In this document: positions 1 through 11,850 of the stretch, in pieces
Position numbering within the stretch: the first letter of the stretch is position 1
Layout: every line of letters starts with the position of its first letter
From: Enoplolaimus lenunculus
Lineage: Eukaryota > Nematoda > Enoplea > Enoplida > Thoracostomopsidae
Reading direction: 5' to 3'
DNA length: 64,000 bases
Assembly (NCBI GenBank): GCA_030248215.1
Contig: JASANG010002845.1
Coordinates: forward strand, 62,001 to 126,000
Program-made: the position numbers and the translations under genes
The notes under the pieces: generated by a model
Seen by the model: only the letters and a program-made list of their open reading frames with translations
Database searches by the model: none
What the model was told of the DNA's origin: nothing

Positions 1-54
1 GCCCAACGTTCGGCAGAACGTGCTCGTATTGAGTATCAAACCTGAAACATATCT

Positions 55-219
55 TGCCATTAAACTTAAAAAAATCAGGGGCGGAACGTTTTTCTGTCGA
101 CTAGAATAGAGTAATCTTAAGCTTTAGACTAATTTTTTTGCTTAGGCATAGGCTTAGGTTTAGGCTTACGTTCAGGAATATGCTTATAAGGCAGTTCCGC
201 CTCTGTTTTTACAATGGCC
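55..219 (+). mobile_element. TTAGGC-core MITE, copy 1
   Basis: Left end worn (TTGCCATTAAAC in place of GGCCCATGTAAA), then CAGGGGCGGAACGTTTTTCTG-like sequence, a short TTAGGC array, and the right end closing CAATGGCC. No clear target duplication. Confidence 0.65.
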
Positions 220-347
220 GAACAACCTCAAAATGCCACGATTATTTGAATTATTACTAAATCATATGTCGGTTATTACGAAATATAATCACAAAACGAT
301 CTTTCATTGACGCTCCACGTAACAAAATTGCATAGCGCAATTTAACT

Positions 348-450
348 GGCCAATGTGAAGAACATGGCTGCATTGGTAGTATAAGCATATTCCTAAACCG
401 AAGCTTAAGAAAAAGCGTAAGAATGATCTTAAGCAAAAATGTCCGTTACA
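348..450 (-). mobile_element. TTAGGC-core MITE, partial copy
   Basis: Right-hand terminus GGCCAATGTGAAGAACA followed by TATAAGCATATTCCTAAACC; the other half is decayed or lost after about 450. Confidence 0.55.
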
Positions 451-1134
451 AAGGTGTTATTATAATAAGATTTTAGATGACTTTCGTTATTTTTATTTCA
501 TTTCAAACAATTAGCGTATCTGTAATAAACCTTTGTGAGACAATACGCGATATATAACAAATTTTGAGCGTAAAAATAACGGAATTTCTGGTATTTCTAA
601 TGGAATCGAAAACAGATACCAATTTTTACCGGAAACGTATATCGGTTACACCGTGTATAAATATCACTAAATTGAAAACGAGATACTTACCAGTGAGCCA
701 CCAGTACTTAAACGCATGTGTCATAACTGGAACTAATTTAAATTAACGTTTTACATTTTAGCTCCGATATCAGCATTTAGCAACATTACAAATCAATTAA
801 ATGGCACAAAGTCCATGGAAACAATAGATCCGTTGCAAAGTACTTTTAGCAACAGTTAATATAGAGAACCTTGTGAACCGTAGTGATCAAAAAAATTTTA
901 CAAGCCATGGCAGTAGTCAGGGTTTCATGTCGGAAGCGGATAACCTCATAATATAAACCTTACTTCAACGACCTGTAAACTGTTAGTTTATTCAAAACCG
1001 TTTTGATACCTACTTTATTTGTTGAGAAATTTCGGAAAGCAATATATGCGCATTATCCTGTCAATGGCATACGGCCTTGTTTAAGCCCTGCCGACAAAAT
1101 CTATGGCTTTGCCGTTCTATTTATGAGAAACATA

Positions 1135-1345
1135 GGCCCATGTAAAGATTAGGGGAGGAATGTTTTTCTGTGGTTCTGAAATAGAGTAAGTTTAAGCTTT
1201 ACACTAATTTTTTGCTTGGCTAATGCTTAGCCTTAGGCTTAGGCTTTGGAATATGCTCATTCTTATGCTCAGACTTAGGCCTAGGCTTCTTTGGCTTAGG
1301 AATATGCTTATATATGCTGTTCCGCCCCTGTTCTTTACATTGGCC
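1135..1345 (+). mobile_element. TTAGGC-core MITE, intact copy with perfect 8-bp target duplication
   Basis: Ends GGCCCATGTAAAGATTAG and CTTTACATTGGCC are imperfect inverted repeats of about 27 bp. GAAACATA flanks both sides (1127-1134 and 1346-1353), a perfect 8-bp target-site duplication that fixes the element borders. The interior has two short TTAGGC arrays separated by GGAATATGCTCATTCTTATG. No coding capacity. Confidence 0.9.
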
Positions 1346-1854
1346 GAAACATATACAGCAATTCAAAACTAATCATAGGTTTGTCGGGTAAAACCAGTAT
1401 AGCATTCAACACACCTCATCGGCGCGTTCGATTTTAGAATACCGTATTTGTCAAAATGTGTACATATTTCTCCATTCTACAAAATATATATAAATAATGT
1501 GTGTCCGGTGAAGAAAGTCACACAAAATTCACGTCATTTGCCATTAACGTATGGTTGAAATACAATGCGTTTGTGAATCCGGCCAAAAATTATACCACGC
1601 AGCAGCCCAGCTTTCAATTTGTAATGAGTGGCACTCGACGAAATTGGACTTTTGTGCGGTTTAAATATTTTGAGTTGTGAAAGCAGAGTTTCAGTCGAAA
1701 GCGATAATATAGAAACGGAAACGCTCCGTTTTAGCCAATCAAAATGCGACCGGATTAAACGCTGCGTTTTAGCCAATCAAAATGGGACCGGATTTTGATT
1801 GGAATTTTAAAAGTGGAACGCCTCCAGTGCAGTAACGAAGGCAAAACAAGTGTC

Positions 1855-2034
1855 GGCGCATGTAAAGATTAGGGGCGGAACGTTTTTCTGTGGGACTGCA
1901 ACAGAGTAAGCTTAAGCTTTAGACTAATTTTTTAGGCTTAGACGTAGGAATAAACTTATTCTTACGCATAGGCTTAGGCTTAGGCTTAAGAGTATGCTTA
2001 TAATACTTTTCCGCCCCTGTTATTTACATTGGCA
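1855..2034 (+). mobile_element. TTAGGC-core MITE, copy with 8-bp target duplication (7/8)
   Basis: Ends GGCGCATGTAAAGATTAG and TTTACATTGGCA. Flanks CAAGTGTC and GAAGTGTC differ at one base. Interior arrays of GCTTAGG and a GGAATAAACTTATTCTTACG spacer. Confidence 0.85.
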
Positions 2035-2526
2035 GAAGTGTCGGCGACAAATTCGGGCTAGCCTTCCTTGCTTTAGGGCAGGATCTCTATTTGGGGTGCC
2101 ATCCAAACAAGGAACAGGAGCGACTGTTTCGAACCCGAAGAGCACGATAATGTTGATAACGTAATGAGCCACTTCATATACCAAACACGCATTAAAGTCT
2201 AAGCGACAGAACGTGACGTAACACGCGAAGCAACAATAACTTATTAAGTACACTGTTGAAAAATATGAAAACCTGTTGCACTACTGATGTATACCCGATT
2301 GAATCGTCAGCGTCACAAGACAGAACGGGGATTTATATTTCCGAAGGGGATAACTTCACTATTTTTTTTGCGACCGAGCGTAGCGAGACCTAACATTTGT
2401 TTGGACTCTATCATGCAATAACATATCCTAAAGCCTAAAAGTTGTTTCTATTTTCGTTAACCTGTAAATTATCCAAGCTGAACCTAGTTCTTGTTTGCTC
2501 AGGTTTGCTTCCCCTGCCGTTTTCAC

Positions 2527-2710
2527 TGCTCTGGTTCATGCCCGTAGCCAGCTGACATCATGTTAGGGGGTAAGAAATTGTCAGAAAGGGCATACAACGG
2601 TTTTCGTTGACTTACATGAAAGGTTGAAATCTTCTAAGAAAGTCAAAATTTTTCCAGGTGGGGCTGAGCCGCACGACGCCCCTTTTTGGCTATGGGCCCA
2701 CTGTGATTGC
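2527..2710 (+). repeat. CAGGCCCGTAGCCAG-family copy
   Basis: CATGCCCGTAGCCAGCTGAC, GGGCATACAACGGTTTTCG, AAGGTTGAAATCTTCTAAG and CCTTTTTGGCTATGGGCCC share their order with copies at 34992 and 10611. Confidence 0.6.
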
Positions 2711-3490
2711 GGTATTTCCTCCGGTTACTCCTGTTACATATATATTACAAAACAAAGCCGTTTTAGCCAATTTCGCAGTAAGAAAAGATCTAAGCATAAT
2801 ACAGGTCACACCAGCGGCTAGACGCTGTGATAAATAGCTCACATATTCTGGTGCCACTGCGATAACGAACCCTTGAAAATTCTATATAAAGGTTCCAGCG
2901 CAAATCGCTCAGGTTTATATTGAATCGCGTTAAATATAGATCAGTTCGTTCAGTGATGCTGAGGCTTCCACTAGGGGAAGGGTAAGAAGATATATACCAC
3001 AAAAGTTATCGAAAGACTCCAAAAGACACTTTTACAGGCTGTAGAATAACTTGAAGAGGCCAATTTTTTTCTACTTGTAAACGTATCCCCTTTGGAAACG
3101 AAATTTTAGCTACACTCTGGCGGTATGGCAGTTGGATCTCGTGCAGTGTTTCTGTACAACGCAAGTGTAATAAAACTCTTGAAGTTTAAAATAATTGATG
3201 TCGTAGTTTTAGTTTCATAACTTTATAATTCATTTCTTTCCTTTCTCGAATGAATATGTTCAATTTCAACTGCGGTCGAGTTTTCATTTTAAAATTGTAT
3301 TCAAAGTTTAGAACTGAAGGCGCTCGCATATACCGTTCGAATATGGTAGCTTGACGCTCGAACCCGAGAGCATTTTCATTTGCATTGCATCGACGGGCCA
3401 TAGTTAAAATGCGCATTGAGTATTATTTCGTAGAAATGTTAAGTAGTTTTACTCACAGTATGCTCTAGAGTTGGCTCAATGCATAAAAAT

Positions 3491-3893
3491 AATGGTGAAA
3501 CCGGAATTACAATCTATCGGAACCAAAATTTGAAAAAATTACCGGAACGGGAACCGGAAGGTTATAGATACATGCTACCGAAAAATTCGTTTTAATTTCA
3601 TTTTATTGCTATATTGTTGCAGAAATTACCGTAGTGGAAGATAGGTATTTAATTTAGACTTTCATTATCCACGGAATTGAAATCTGCCTCTGATGGTTCA
3701 TTTTCGGTGGTTGGTCCAGTCTTATATGTTACATTACTGAAATATATTATATTTCTAATGGAATTTTATAGTAACACGCTCAATTTTCCACTGACTAAAA
3801 TTTAATATCGGAATTTTTAAAAATTTACTGGAAACATAACCGAAATATGAAAAAATGTCGGAATCCGCAACCGAAATCTCTCTTGCACCACCC
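3491..3893. mobile_element. Decayed CAGGGTGCAACCGG-type MITE
   Basis: GGTGAAACCGGAATTACAAT at the left and CCGAAATCTCTCTTGCACCACCCTG at the right, with several ACCGGAA motifs just inside each end, resemble the better copy at 26881-27277. Ends too worn to set a target duplication. Confidence 0.5.
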
Positions 3894-4440
3894 TGAAAGA
3901 GATATCTGCGAAATAAGCTAGTTCAAGCATTTAACAATAATTGCGTTTTAGTTATCTACTGTATGACGCACTTCTTTTTCTGCGGTTTAATTCAACCACG
4001 CGTTTAACCATGAGTTTAGCAACAAAATTAATTTCGTAATTGTGTCACTTGAAACCAAAAATATCGCATACATAAGTCATTTCAATTCTCATTCAATCGA
4101 CTCTGAGCTACTTCGTTGATGAGATCGAAGTTGAATTGAGCATTTATTGAACGACGGTAGGACTAACAGAACAAGACTCGCAACAATTAATAGGCTTCCA
4201 ATCAATTGCAAATAGTTGAAACTCGCATGTCTAATCAAAGTATCGACGACTAAAATTTAAAATTAAAATACAGCTCATGCAAGCATTCAGTGGCGGTTCC
4301 AGAAACGAAATATTACAGCGTCCATAACAAGGTTCGTTTCGTTAGTTACCGGTGTTTGTGTTTTTGCAGGACACCTTCGTAACCATATTTACGACAATTA
4401 TAATCTGGATCGATGTTAGCTGCCAAACAGTTTGTATTAC

Positions 4441-4759
4441 CAAGAGTGGATGATCACTCTTTATAACAAGAGTGTGCAACTGGGTACATTCTGTGTATTA
4501 AAGAATGTACCCGGCACACGTTGCGTTTTTGGCCTACCCCCTTATTTGGGGGGGGGGAACGTTGAACCAATATTTTGAATTTTAGCTAAAGTCGCTCCGA
4601 TTATATTTTAACTCCTATGTTTACTATGTAGATTAAGTGGTGACTACCCCCCAAATCAGGGGGGTCGAGCAAAAATGCAACGCGTGCTGGTACACTTTGC
4701 GCCATGCACAACCCAAGCAGTTGCATACTCTTCTGCAAGGTGGACATCATCCACTCTTG
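4441..4759. mobile_element. MITE with CAAGAGTGGATGATC ends
   Basis: CAAGAGTGGATGATC at the left and GATGTCCACC...CCACTCTTG-type end at the right; GTATTAC on both sides (4434-4440 and 4760-4766), extending to 8 bp with one mismatch. Inside, GTACCCGGCACACGTTGCG and GCAACGCGTGCTGGTAC with G/C runs form a second inverted pair. Confidence 0.7.
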
Positions 4760-6057
4760 GTATTACTAAGTTAAGTAGAATCAAGCTGGATTACGACTGT
4801 CAAGCAACCAACCAGAAGACGCGGAGCTTTATCACACATAATTCCGCCTTGGACTTCTTGCTCAAGTCATAATTGCGCTTTGAACTAACCCAATTCGGAA
4901 TTGAGCTGGATTACGACTTGGGCTGCGACATATAAACGCCGAAACTGAGCTGTGAAAGCTTGCCAATATTTCAATTGGACTCACACTTTTGTGGGGACCG
5001 ATTTTTTTCTATGAACAAATAAAAATGCGTCAATCCAACTTACGTGCATTAAGTGGAATGCCGGAAAACATTCCAATGGAAATATACAGCGGATGCGTGA
5101 TTGCGACTCCTAAATTGACGACAAAATTGAAAGCTGAAACGACATAAACGATTCATCCGTAGTTTATTAATAAAAAGTTATTTAATACTTAATAGGTTTT
5201 AAATGTTCTTGAAATCAATTTGCAGTGGAACCAACCTTGTTTAAAAAGCCGTCGTTGGTTTAAAAAATCTGTTTACATTTTTGACGTGGGTATATTCGAG
5301 GATAAAGAATTTGAAATAGCAGGTAAAAATATAGTGATTGTTTAACAGCCATTAATTCCAATATATAACAAACGACAAACATATGATGTTATACTATGTT
5401 AGCCTATGTAACAGCCCGATTTTTCTTCGACAGATTTGTCGGCGATAAAACGATATCTTTCATCCATTGGTCCGACCGGACTAATCTATGCTTCGACCTC
5501 AAATCCGAAATTTGTATAAGTTTCAACCAACTTTCTGTAAAAATGTAGAAATATTAATTTCGCACTTTACTTAAAACTAAACTACATTTTCAATGTTGTG
5601 GTTAGTATTCTCTAATTTTCTGGTTTAATCCTGCCCTATGAACTTGTATTTTCAGTGATCCGGAATTCCATAGAAGCGTCCGCCAGAAAATTCAGATCCT
5701 ATCATAACCCGAAATTCTCCGAAACTCCCGATTGCCACGTGTATGAGGGGGTCGCTTCCTTATACTTGGCTGAGCGCATTTCTGTCCGTTGTATTAACAT
5801 TCGAGTAATTTTTAAAATTTTACTTGCTGATATTTTTTAAAAATAGTTTAAAATCAACTTAAAATTCACAGCTTGGACCGTGTTTCTCTCACCGTCAATT
5901 CCGGTTCCGGCAAGACTTTTTGAACTTGTTCTGGGTATTTTATTTTGCACCCTCCAACCAAATACATTTAACTCTAACATAAGTGGACATATGTACACCA
6001 GTTGACATATATATGTCACATACTCTCAATGGTAATCGAGCTTACTAGTTCATGTTA

Positions 6058-6145
6058 ATCAGACCAGTAGCCAGTTCACCTTGCTACGGGGGCTAAACAC
6101 AAGCAGGGTCGAAAATTTTCTAGGGGGGCCAAAATTTTTGCATGG
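6058..6145 (+). repeat. CAGGCCCGTAGCCAG-family fragment
   Basis: CAGACCAGTAGCCAGTTCACC then GGGTCGAAAATTTTCTAGG; internally shortened. It lies just past the last recognised transporter exon. Confidence 0.5.
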
Positions 6146-6211
6146 CAGGACGTCAGCCTTTCCAAGCTTCACTCCGGCTACAGCCCCGATGTTATCGCAA
6201 AAATTGTTCAC

Positions 6212-6401
6212 CTAGTCCGAGAATTGCGGTACCAATAATAAAACCCCATGGCGCCTGTGACCATACTGCAGATTCGGCGTTAATTTCAAATAGAACAACA
6301 ACAAATGGCCAAAAACAAAACGCATTAATCAGACCAAGGCATGTCAGAAAAAAGCATATGGTTGCCAACGAAGCGTCTTTGACTGTTTTCTTCAAAAACA
6401 C
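6212..6401 (-). CDS. SLC35F-like gene, fourth recognised exon (TM7-TM8)
   Basis: Acceptor TTTTTAAG above 6401; donor GTGAAC at 6211-6206. 63 codons plus one base. The start VFLKKTVKDASLAT continues IYK from the previous exon, matching the YK-V-x-x-K junction common in this family. A long helix (TICFFLTCLGLINAFCFWPFVVVLF) is followed by a polar segment with Trp and a helix PWGFIIGTAILGL. The donor splits a codon after G, so one more exon encoding the last helices is expected at lower coordinates. Confidence 0.75.
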
Positions 6402-9400
6402 CTTAAAAATTGACAATTTTATAAATTTTATTCTAAAACATAGGCTAAATTTCAGCTCATAGCGTTTAGCGAGTTTTGTTTGACGGTTACATTGGCAGCG
6501 AACGTGCGGATATCCTTTTTAAGTAACCATTTGACAGTAAATTAAAATAAAATTAAATCAAAGATAATTATATCATGCGATTACAAAAAATCATTCAACT
6601 GATTCGTGTATCATAATACAATTAGCTCTAAGGATATGAAAGGTTAATTGAGAATCACATACCGTAAATCACGTAATTTCTTACTCGATTCTATGGTGCA
6701 ATACTGAACTTACCTATCGTTCATGGCCAGTAATGAATCCAGAGTGGATTGCGGGGCCAAACCCTGTTTTCTTTCAAAACCAGCCTTGCCAACAATTTGC
6801 TTTTTACAGGCCAGTGCAAAGCGCAGGGACGGAACAGTATTTATAAGCATATTCCTAAGCCTAAGCCTAAGCGTAAGAATGAGCATATTCTAAGCCTAAG
6901 CCTCAGCCTTAGCCAGGCAAAAAAATTAGTCTAAACGTTAAGCTTACTCTATTCTAGTCCCACAGAAAAACGTTCCGCCACTGATCTCTACATGGGCCCT
7001 TTTTCCGAATAATATGAATTCTAAAATTTGTCAAGCTTCTGGCACGCTTCCATTGAGAAGCTGGTTTGTTTATTCTATAACTTATTCATTAAGCCATGTT
7101 TCGGATTTTGATGTGATTTCCACTGTTTGTGCGAACTTGTTTGTTTGCATATGCAACAGCTTAGCGGTACCTATGCCCGCATATACACCATCAGTGCCTC
7201 CCGTTTGTTGGTTTGTTGTCCATTGAACTCTTTTAAAAATATCCTGGCTCCGCAATCTAATACCTTTTCATAAATTAATGATTTAGAATTCACTGTGCTA
7301 ATGGCGCCAGCACACAGTAATGGTGCCAGAACTTGCTTGTGAGACACCTGTTTGTGTTGCGAAATTTTACAGTTTTAAAGCACGTTTTTAGCATTTTTCA
7401 CTTTTAAGGCTGATGAATTGCACTAAAGGTGAAAACTTTTAAAATCGTCATACGTTTCACCTATTTGGTTAGAAACGGCAGACACGGTGCGGGGATATAT
7501 CCTCTAAGTCTTTGACAACGCACAAATCTGCCACTATTAGCACCTTGACATACAGAACCATATTACCTTATAAATTGCAGCAGACAGTGCCGATACAATA
7601 GAAAACATAACGCCAACAAAGCGTGGAGTGCCAAACCCTTCAGCGTACGCGACTAGAAAATTACCTCCACCGGTTAAAAGCAATGCAAGAACCTGAAATT
7701 ATACATAAGTATTCTCGCAGTTTTATGGTTTTCTACGCCATATAATGTATATCGAATAGTGTCAGTTCGACCACCGTTTGCGCAGATCAAAAACGCAACG
7801 CACGCTGGTGCATTGTCTAGCACACGAGAACATTGAAGCGGCTTATTCTTCATCAAAACTGTCGCCTGTGATCCTTAGAGGCAGGAATATAATTGTAATT
7901 TCGAACGTGTACGGAATTTTTAGATTTAGCTTAAACCAATTTACACTGTCATCATGAAGTTGAACTACAATTCTATATCTGCAATAGATTTTGTATTTTG
8001 GATAACCTATTTTAACCAGGCGACACACACAGTTAAGAGTACATGTATCTGTAACATAAGGCTATTCCTGTATTCTAAACCACACGTAGCACCTATCACT
8101 AGCTGATGGTAAGTCTTGTAGCTTTCGAACTAGGTAATGCTGGGATTTTACTGTGCCAGTTTTGCTATCCGCAATTGCCAGGGTTCGTTAGTTTGAAAAC
8201 CTGTCGCTCAAGCGTTATGGGGCTGACTAAGGAAATTTTTTCCAGCTTTATTGGATTGCAACGCAGTTTTGTTTAGCGCAATATATATATCTTATGCAAA
8301 CCGATTCGCTGGCACCATCATGTTTCTTCAATTCAGGCGCCTTAGCTAGAAAAGTGGCATTGAAGGTCTAAAATTCACCAACTCAAGAACCAAAAACTTT
8401 TTGCAACTGTTGCTATGGGATTTAAAACTTAAACATTGTTTAGCTTCTCTTCTCTTCGATCGTCAGGTATTCTTCATAATTATAAGAGTGAATCTGGTGG
8501 ATCGAGTGATCGAATCACTCTTTCGACGTCACACTGAACTTAAATTTTTCATTGCATAACTTCAATTTCAAAATTGTGTCAAACTCTCCGATCGCTTCGC
8601 TTGAGAGTTCTTCAACACTCAACCTTTAGTATCAGTCATGGGCCCATGTATAGAACAGGGCCGGGTCGTTTTCCGGCGGGGCTATAATAGAATCAGTTTA
8701 AGCTTTACACTATTTTTTGCTTACGCTTAGGCTTAGGCTTAGGCTTAGGCTTAGGAATATGCTTATACTACTGTTACGGCCCTGTTCTATACATGGGCCT
8801 ACTCATGGATGCCACGTTTATATTATATACACTTTACGGAAACCTTTGCCAATTACTTTCTACTTCATGAAACCCTATACGACAAGATGTTGATAGTGGC
8901 AGGTTTTGCAAACTTAGGACCAGCAAATTTTGAGTTTCAAAAATTGACTCTCATATCTCGTAATGTCTTTATCCATCGTGTGAGTAAAATTTAATATCTG
9001 CAAACGCTACAGTTCGCCAGTTTGTAAACATCATTTCAATACAGCTGTCTAACCTTAATCAGTTCAAGTGGATCGTTTAAAAAAATTAACGCCAACACGT
9101 AAACAATCGCCATATTTGACGAAGAGATCACTGATGCTTCAGTAGCGCTGATTTGTGTCAATGCGAAACTGTACGAATAATTGGCAAGAAGCCAAAGACA
9201 TGTAAACATAAACACAACTGACCATTGAAGTAACAATTTGCTGATCGCAGAAGCGTTCTGATTGCGATGAAATGCTAAACCTTTGAACGCCATGTCATGT
9301 CTAAACTAACCAATGACAAAAAAATATTTCAGCAAAGTATATAGCCAGACAGCGCTAGGAGGCTCAGCCTCCCGAGAAAAATTTGATCCCGTTTGTAACT

Positions 9401-10551
9401 ATGATGATATCAGCAACACAGACAGGGGCGTCCCCACGGGGGATAGGCTGGGCCGTGCCCCGCAAATTTGGCTGGTTCCAACCCATATAGACTCAGTTTA
9501 AAAATAAACAATCTTGAATTGCAATTGCAGTGGCCCCAAACTAATTCGGTGCTCCCAAACATAATTTTCTGCGGATGCCTCTGAGCACGGATTTCCTAAA
9601 AATTGTTTTGTCTCTCTAGCATGTTGAACTGGCTACGTGCTTGAAGGATTTTCGAAATTTTTACACACAGTGCAGAGATTTTCACTACATTTTATTAAAG
9701 TTACAAATGGATGAAAATCACATGTTTTAGACACAGAATCGATTAAGCAAACCCTACGTAGGTGATATTCCACCCTGAACAATAAACGCAACACAATTAA
9801 ATTGACAAATTTTGCCCTTCAAGATGAAATTGATTTTAAATATAAAATCAACACAAACTCACTATGCGTATAGTTGCGGCTCTAGTTGAACATCGCATCG
9901 AAGCTGCGGTCACCTATGACCTGCCCTCAACAGAGATCAAAATCAAAATTTTGTGTTAAGATTTAGTGCTAAAATTGCGTTTAACTTGTCACTCGTTTCG
10001 CTTGCGAACTTGTTTCACTATTATCCAGCTCGCTGGCATCCATCTTTGGTATCCGGCTTAATTTTTCCTACTGCAGACACGGTCACGATGTTACACTACA
10101 GCAACCAATGACGATAAACGCTGACCCACAGCCATTGGGAAGGACAGTGGTTCAGGCCAATTAGAAAAATTTAGGATTACTCTTAATAAAAAGGTTTAGC
10201 CCAGTTGTAAGTCAGCTAAAATCACTGGCTGGTCACTCAAGAGGATTTTCAGCAACCATAGCGTGTTCTGGAGGCAAGGGTCTGTTTATGTGTCACTTAA
10301 ACATACCTTAACCACTCGTTAGATTCGATTTGTTCTAAATTTCCTACTCGTGATCGAGATAAAATACAATTTCGCCAAACAATATAACCCATCAAATATA
10401 ACGGATAACACAGTGTCATCCATAACGTGCCGAAGTACGTGAGAAAAAACGGTGCGTGAAGTGCAGATGACGTAAGCGATGATTTACTAAATTGAGCAGA
10501 CGCAGTCCATACAACAGCGGTTGTCAGTAGTATTGCGATTCCTTTTAACAT
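6212..10551 (-). CDS. SLC35F3/F4-like membrane transporter, partial, four exons (10551-10307, 9300-9054, 7692-7567, 6401-6212)
   Basis: Four minus-strand exons join in a consistent frame (phases 0, 2, 0, 0) with GT donors and AG acceptors and give about 269 residues of a very hydrophobic protein with seven to eight membrane segments. Segment order and local motifs (APFFLTYFGTLWM in the second segment, an ISATEAS.. loop before the fourth, a GxPRFVGVMFSIVSALSAAIYK segment, and a final WPF...PWGFIIGTAILGL block) resemble the SLC35F3/SLC35F4 branch of the drug/metabolite transporter superfamily; human SLC35F3 is reported to move thiamine. Substrate here is unknown. The first exon begins in phase 0 with Met-Leu-Lys-Gly, but family members have a cytosolic N-terminus, so an upstream exon may be missing. 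The last exon ends in phase 1 before the final two or so membrane segments, and I could not find the C-terminal exon below 6212. Assignment to the SLC35F family is fairly sure; F3/F4 over F5 is from remembered motifs only. Confidence 0.75.
6809..6998 (-). mobile_element. TTAGGC-core MITE, reverse orientation
   Basis: GGCCAGTGCAAAGCGCAGGGACGG at the left and GATCTCTACATGGGCC at the right, CCTAAG units between. Flanks CTTTTTAC and CTTTTTCC nearly match with one extra base at the left. Lies between the fourth and third exons of the transporter gene (intron). Confidence 0.8.
7567..7692 (-). CDS. SLC35F-like gene, third recognised exon (TM5-TM6)
   Basis: Acceptor TTTCAG above 7692 and donor GTAATA at 7566-7561 bound exactly 42 codons. 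They read from VLALLLTGGGNFLVAYAEGF to FVGVMFSIVSALSAAIYK: a glycine-rich helix, a short G-x-P-R loop, and a Ser/Ala-rich helix ending YK. In SLC35F3/F4 proteins the corresponding place has an Ala/Gly-rich helix, a Y-A-D/E-G-F motif and a segment ending LYK. The exon joins in phase 0 on both sides. Confidence 0.8.
8641..8799 (+). mobile_element. TTAGGC-core MITE, second subfamily (TATAGAACAGGGCCGG ends)
   Basis: Both ends are GGCCCATGTATAGAACAGGGCC as inverted repeats, followed on the left by GGCGGGGCTATAATAGAATC, unlike the GTGGGACTGCAATAGAG of the main type. Five TTAGGC units. Flanks CAGTCATG and TACTCATG share 6 of 8 bases. Intronic in the transporter gene. Confidence 0.82.
9054..9300 (-). 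CDS. SLC35F-like gene, second recognised exon (TM3-TM4)
   Basis: Acceptor TTTAG precedes 9300; donor GTTAG follows 9054. One leading base plus 82 codons. It encodes a polar linker and then two helices, roughly LLLQWSVVFMFTCLWLLANY and SVISSSNMAIVYVLALIFL, with the ISATEAS loop between them, a typical position for conserved residues in this transporter family. It ends DPLELIK in phase 0, so the next exon starts on a codon boundary. Confidence 0.8.
9930..10065. repeat. Core fragment of the CAGTGGCGGATCC family
   Basis: AAGATTTAGTGCTAAAATTG and TTGTCACTCGTTTCGCTTGCG match the core of the copies at 40145 and 49808; ends absent. Lies in the intron between the first two recognised transporter exons. 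Confidence 0.45.
10307..10551 (-). CDS. SLC35F-like gene, first recognised exon (TM1-TM2)
   Basis: Bounded by a pyrimidine-rich acceptor ending TTTTTCAG just above 10551 and a GTATGT donor at 10306-10301. It encodes 81 codons plus two bases. Residues 4-22 (GIAILLTTAVVWTASAQFS) and about 36-60 (APFFLTYFGTLWMTLCYPLYLMGYI) are two membrane helices, followed by a polar loop ending NEWLR. The two leftover bases AG combine with the A of the next exon to complete an Arg codon. The ATG at the acceptor could be an internal Met. Confidence 0.75.
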
Positions 10552-10610
10552 CTGAAAAATTGGTTGTTCAAAGCTCAAAATATTTAGTATACATAAAATG
10601 AGTTCAAGTG

Positions 10611-10745
10611 TCAGGCCCTTAGCCGTCCATCTTGCTTGGGGAGGCTAAAAAATTTGCAGGAGGCGCATACAAGGGTTTTCGGTGACTTCTTACAAGACAA
10701 GGTTGAAATTTTTCCAAGGGGGGCCCAACATTTTCAGGGGGACGC
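10611..10745 (+). repeat. CAGGCCCGTAGCCAG-family copy
   Basis: TCAGGCCCTTAGCCGTCCATC, GGCGCATACAAGGGTTTTCGG and AAGGTTGAAATTTTTCCAAG follow the family order. Immediately upstream of the first recognised transporter exon. Confidence 0.6.
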
Positions 10746-11769
10746 TGAGTCCATCTGCATCCTCTTGACTTTGGACCCGGTTCAAGTTTTAAAGTCAGTT
10801 GGCCACGAGAACACCACCTTGACTACGGGCCCGGTTCACGTTTTAAAATCGGGTTTGTCATGGAAATAGCCCGTGTAACACTGGAGTTGTACGGTGAGGC
10901 TTTTATTTTGGGAAGTTCCACCAAATGCTTAGACATGGATTTTCAGACAGTCTACTGCAATGACGTTTAGTCCGTAGACAGGATTTTTAATTTGGCAGAG
11001 ATCTAGGCTACCGAGAAAAACATTAAGTGAACGTTGAGCTTCGAAGGATTCGCGAGCGAAGTGAGTTTAAAGCTTGGAACAATTTTTACCTTTATGTATA
11101 TATGCCAATACAAAATTTTAGTTTTGTGTAAGCAAAAGTTGAAATGTGTGATTCGATCGACAGATTCCCAAGATCAGCCCTTAACGTATCGCGTAAAACT
11201 ATGAAGAAAACGTCTCGAGCAATAAACGAGCAAGAAACCAGACGTAATTTTTGGTACTAAATCGCCTTACAACAGTCGTTAAACGTTTCTTGGTTCATTG
11301 ATTATGGGGACTCAAACGTGTCATTGAATGAATGGCAGGATTCATTTTATGTCCAATCGCTACGCTTGCATGCAGTCAAAGAGTTTTGAGCGTCATGAAA
11401 ACAGGTCATTCACACAAAGTTATTTCAACTTAAGTCGAACTTTCGTTCCACGTTGAATTTTTCTCACCGACAATAACAGTTCAGCGGAGAATGCATTTAT
11501 CTACGATATGCGTGTATTATTACCGTATACTTATGCACCCCCCAATTTGGAGATCCAAAATATCCGAATATGGAAAATATTCGAATATTTCTACATCCGA
11601 AAAGAAATATGCACATCCGGACACCCGAAAGTTGATATTTAAGTGCAATCGTCACCTGAACAGTATCATAGCGTCACCTAAATTTTTGAATGCCTTAGCA
11701 CCAATTTAGTTTCAACGTTGTAAAATATCTAAACCGATGCCCGGTGCCAGACTACTTTTCTGGGGGGGC

Positions 11770-11850
11770 TAGGCGTGGAATTAGGCATATATTTAGGCTT
11801 AGGCTAGAGTTAGACTTAAGCTTATGTTTAGGCTAACAGTCGTGCTACTA
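11770..11850 (+). repeat. Degenerate TTAGGC patch
   Basis: Several TTAGGCTTAGG-like units (TATTTAGGCTTAGGCTAGAG) without recognisable element ends; probably a decayed copy of the same MITE family. Confidence 0.4.

Larger units (their letters stand above)
1..6211. other. Gene-free stretch (apart from possible unseen transporter 3' exon)
   Basis: Only MITE copies and dispersed repeats are recognisable (55-219, 348-450, 1135-1345, 1855-2034, 2527-2710, 3491-3893, 4441-4759, 6058-6145). All open frames are under about 110 codons and lack conserved features. The last exon of the SLC35F-like gene should lie here or beyond the left edge. Confidence 0.5.

Noticed and set aside
9036-9056. Read-through of the transporter exon to VRQLY-stop
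   Set aside because: Those residues come from the intron; the GTTAG donor at 9053 joins in frame to the next exon.
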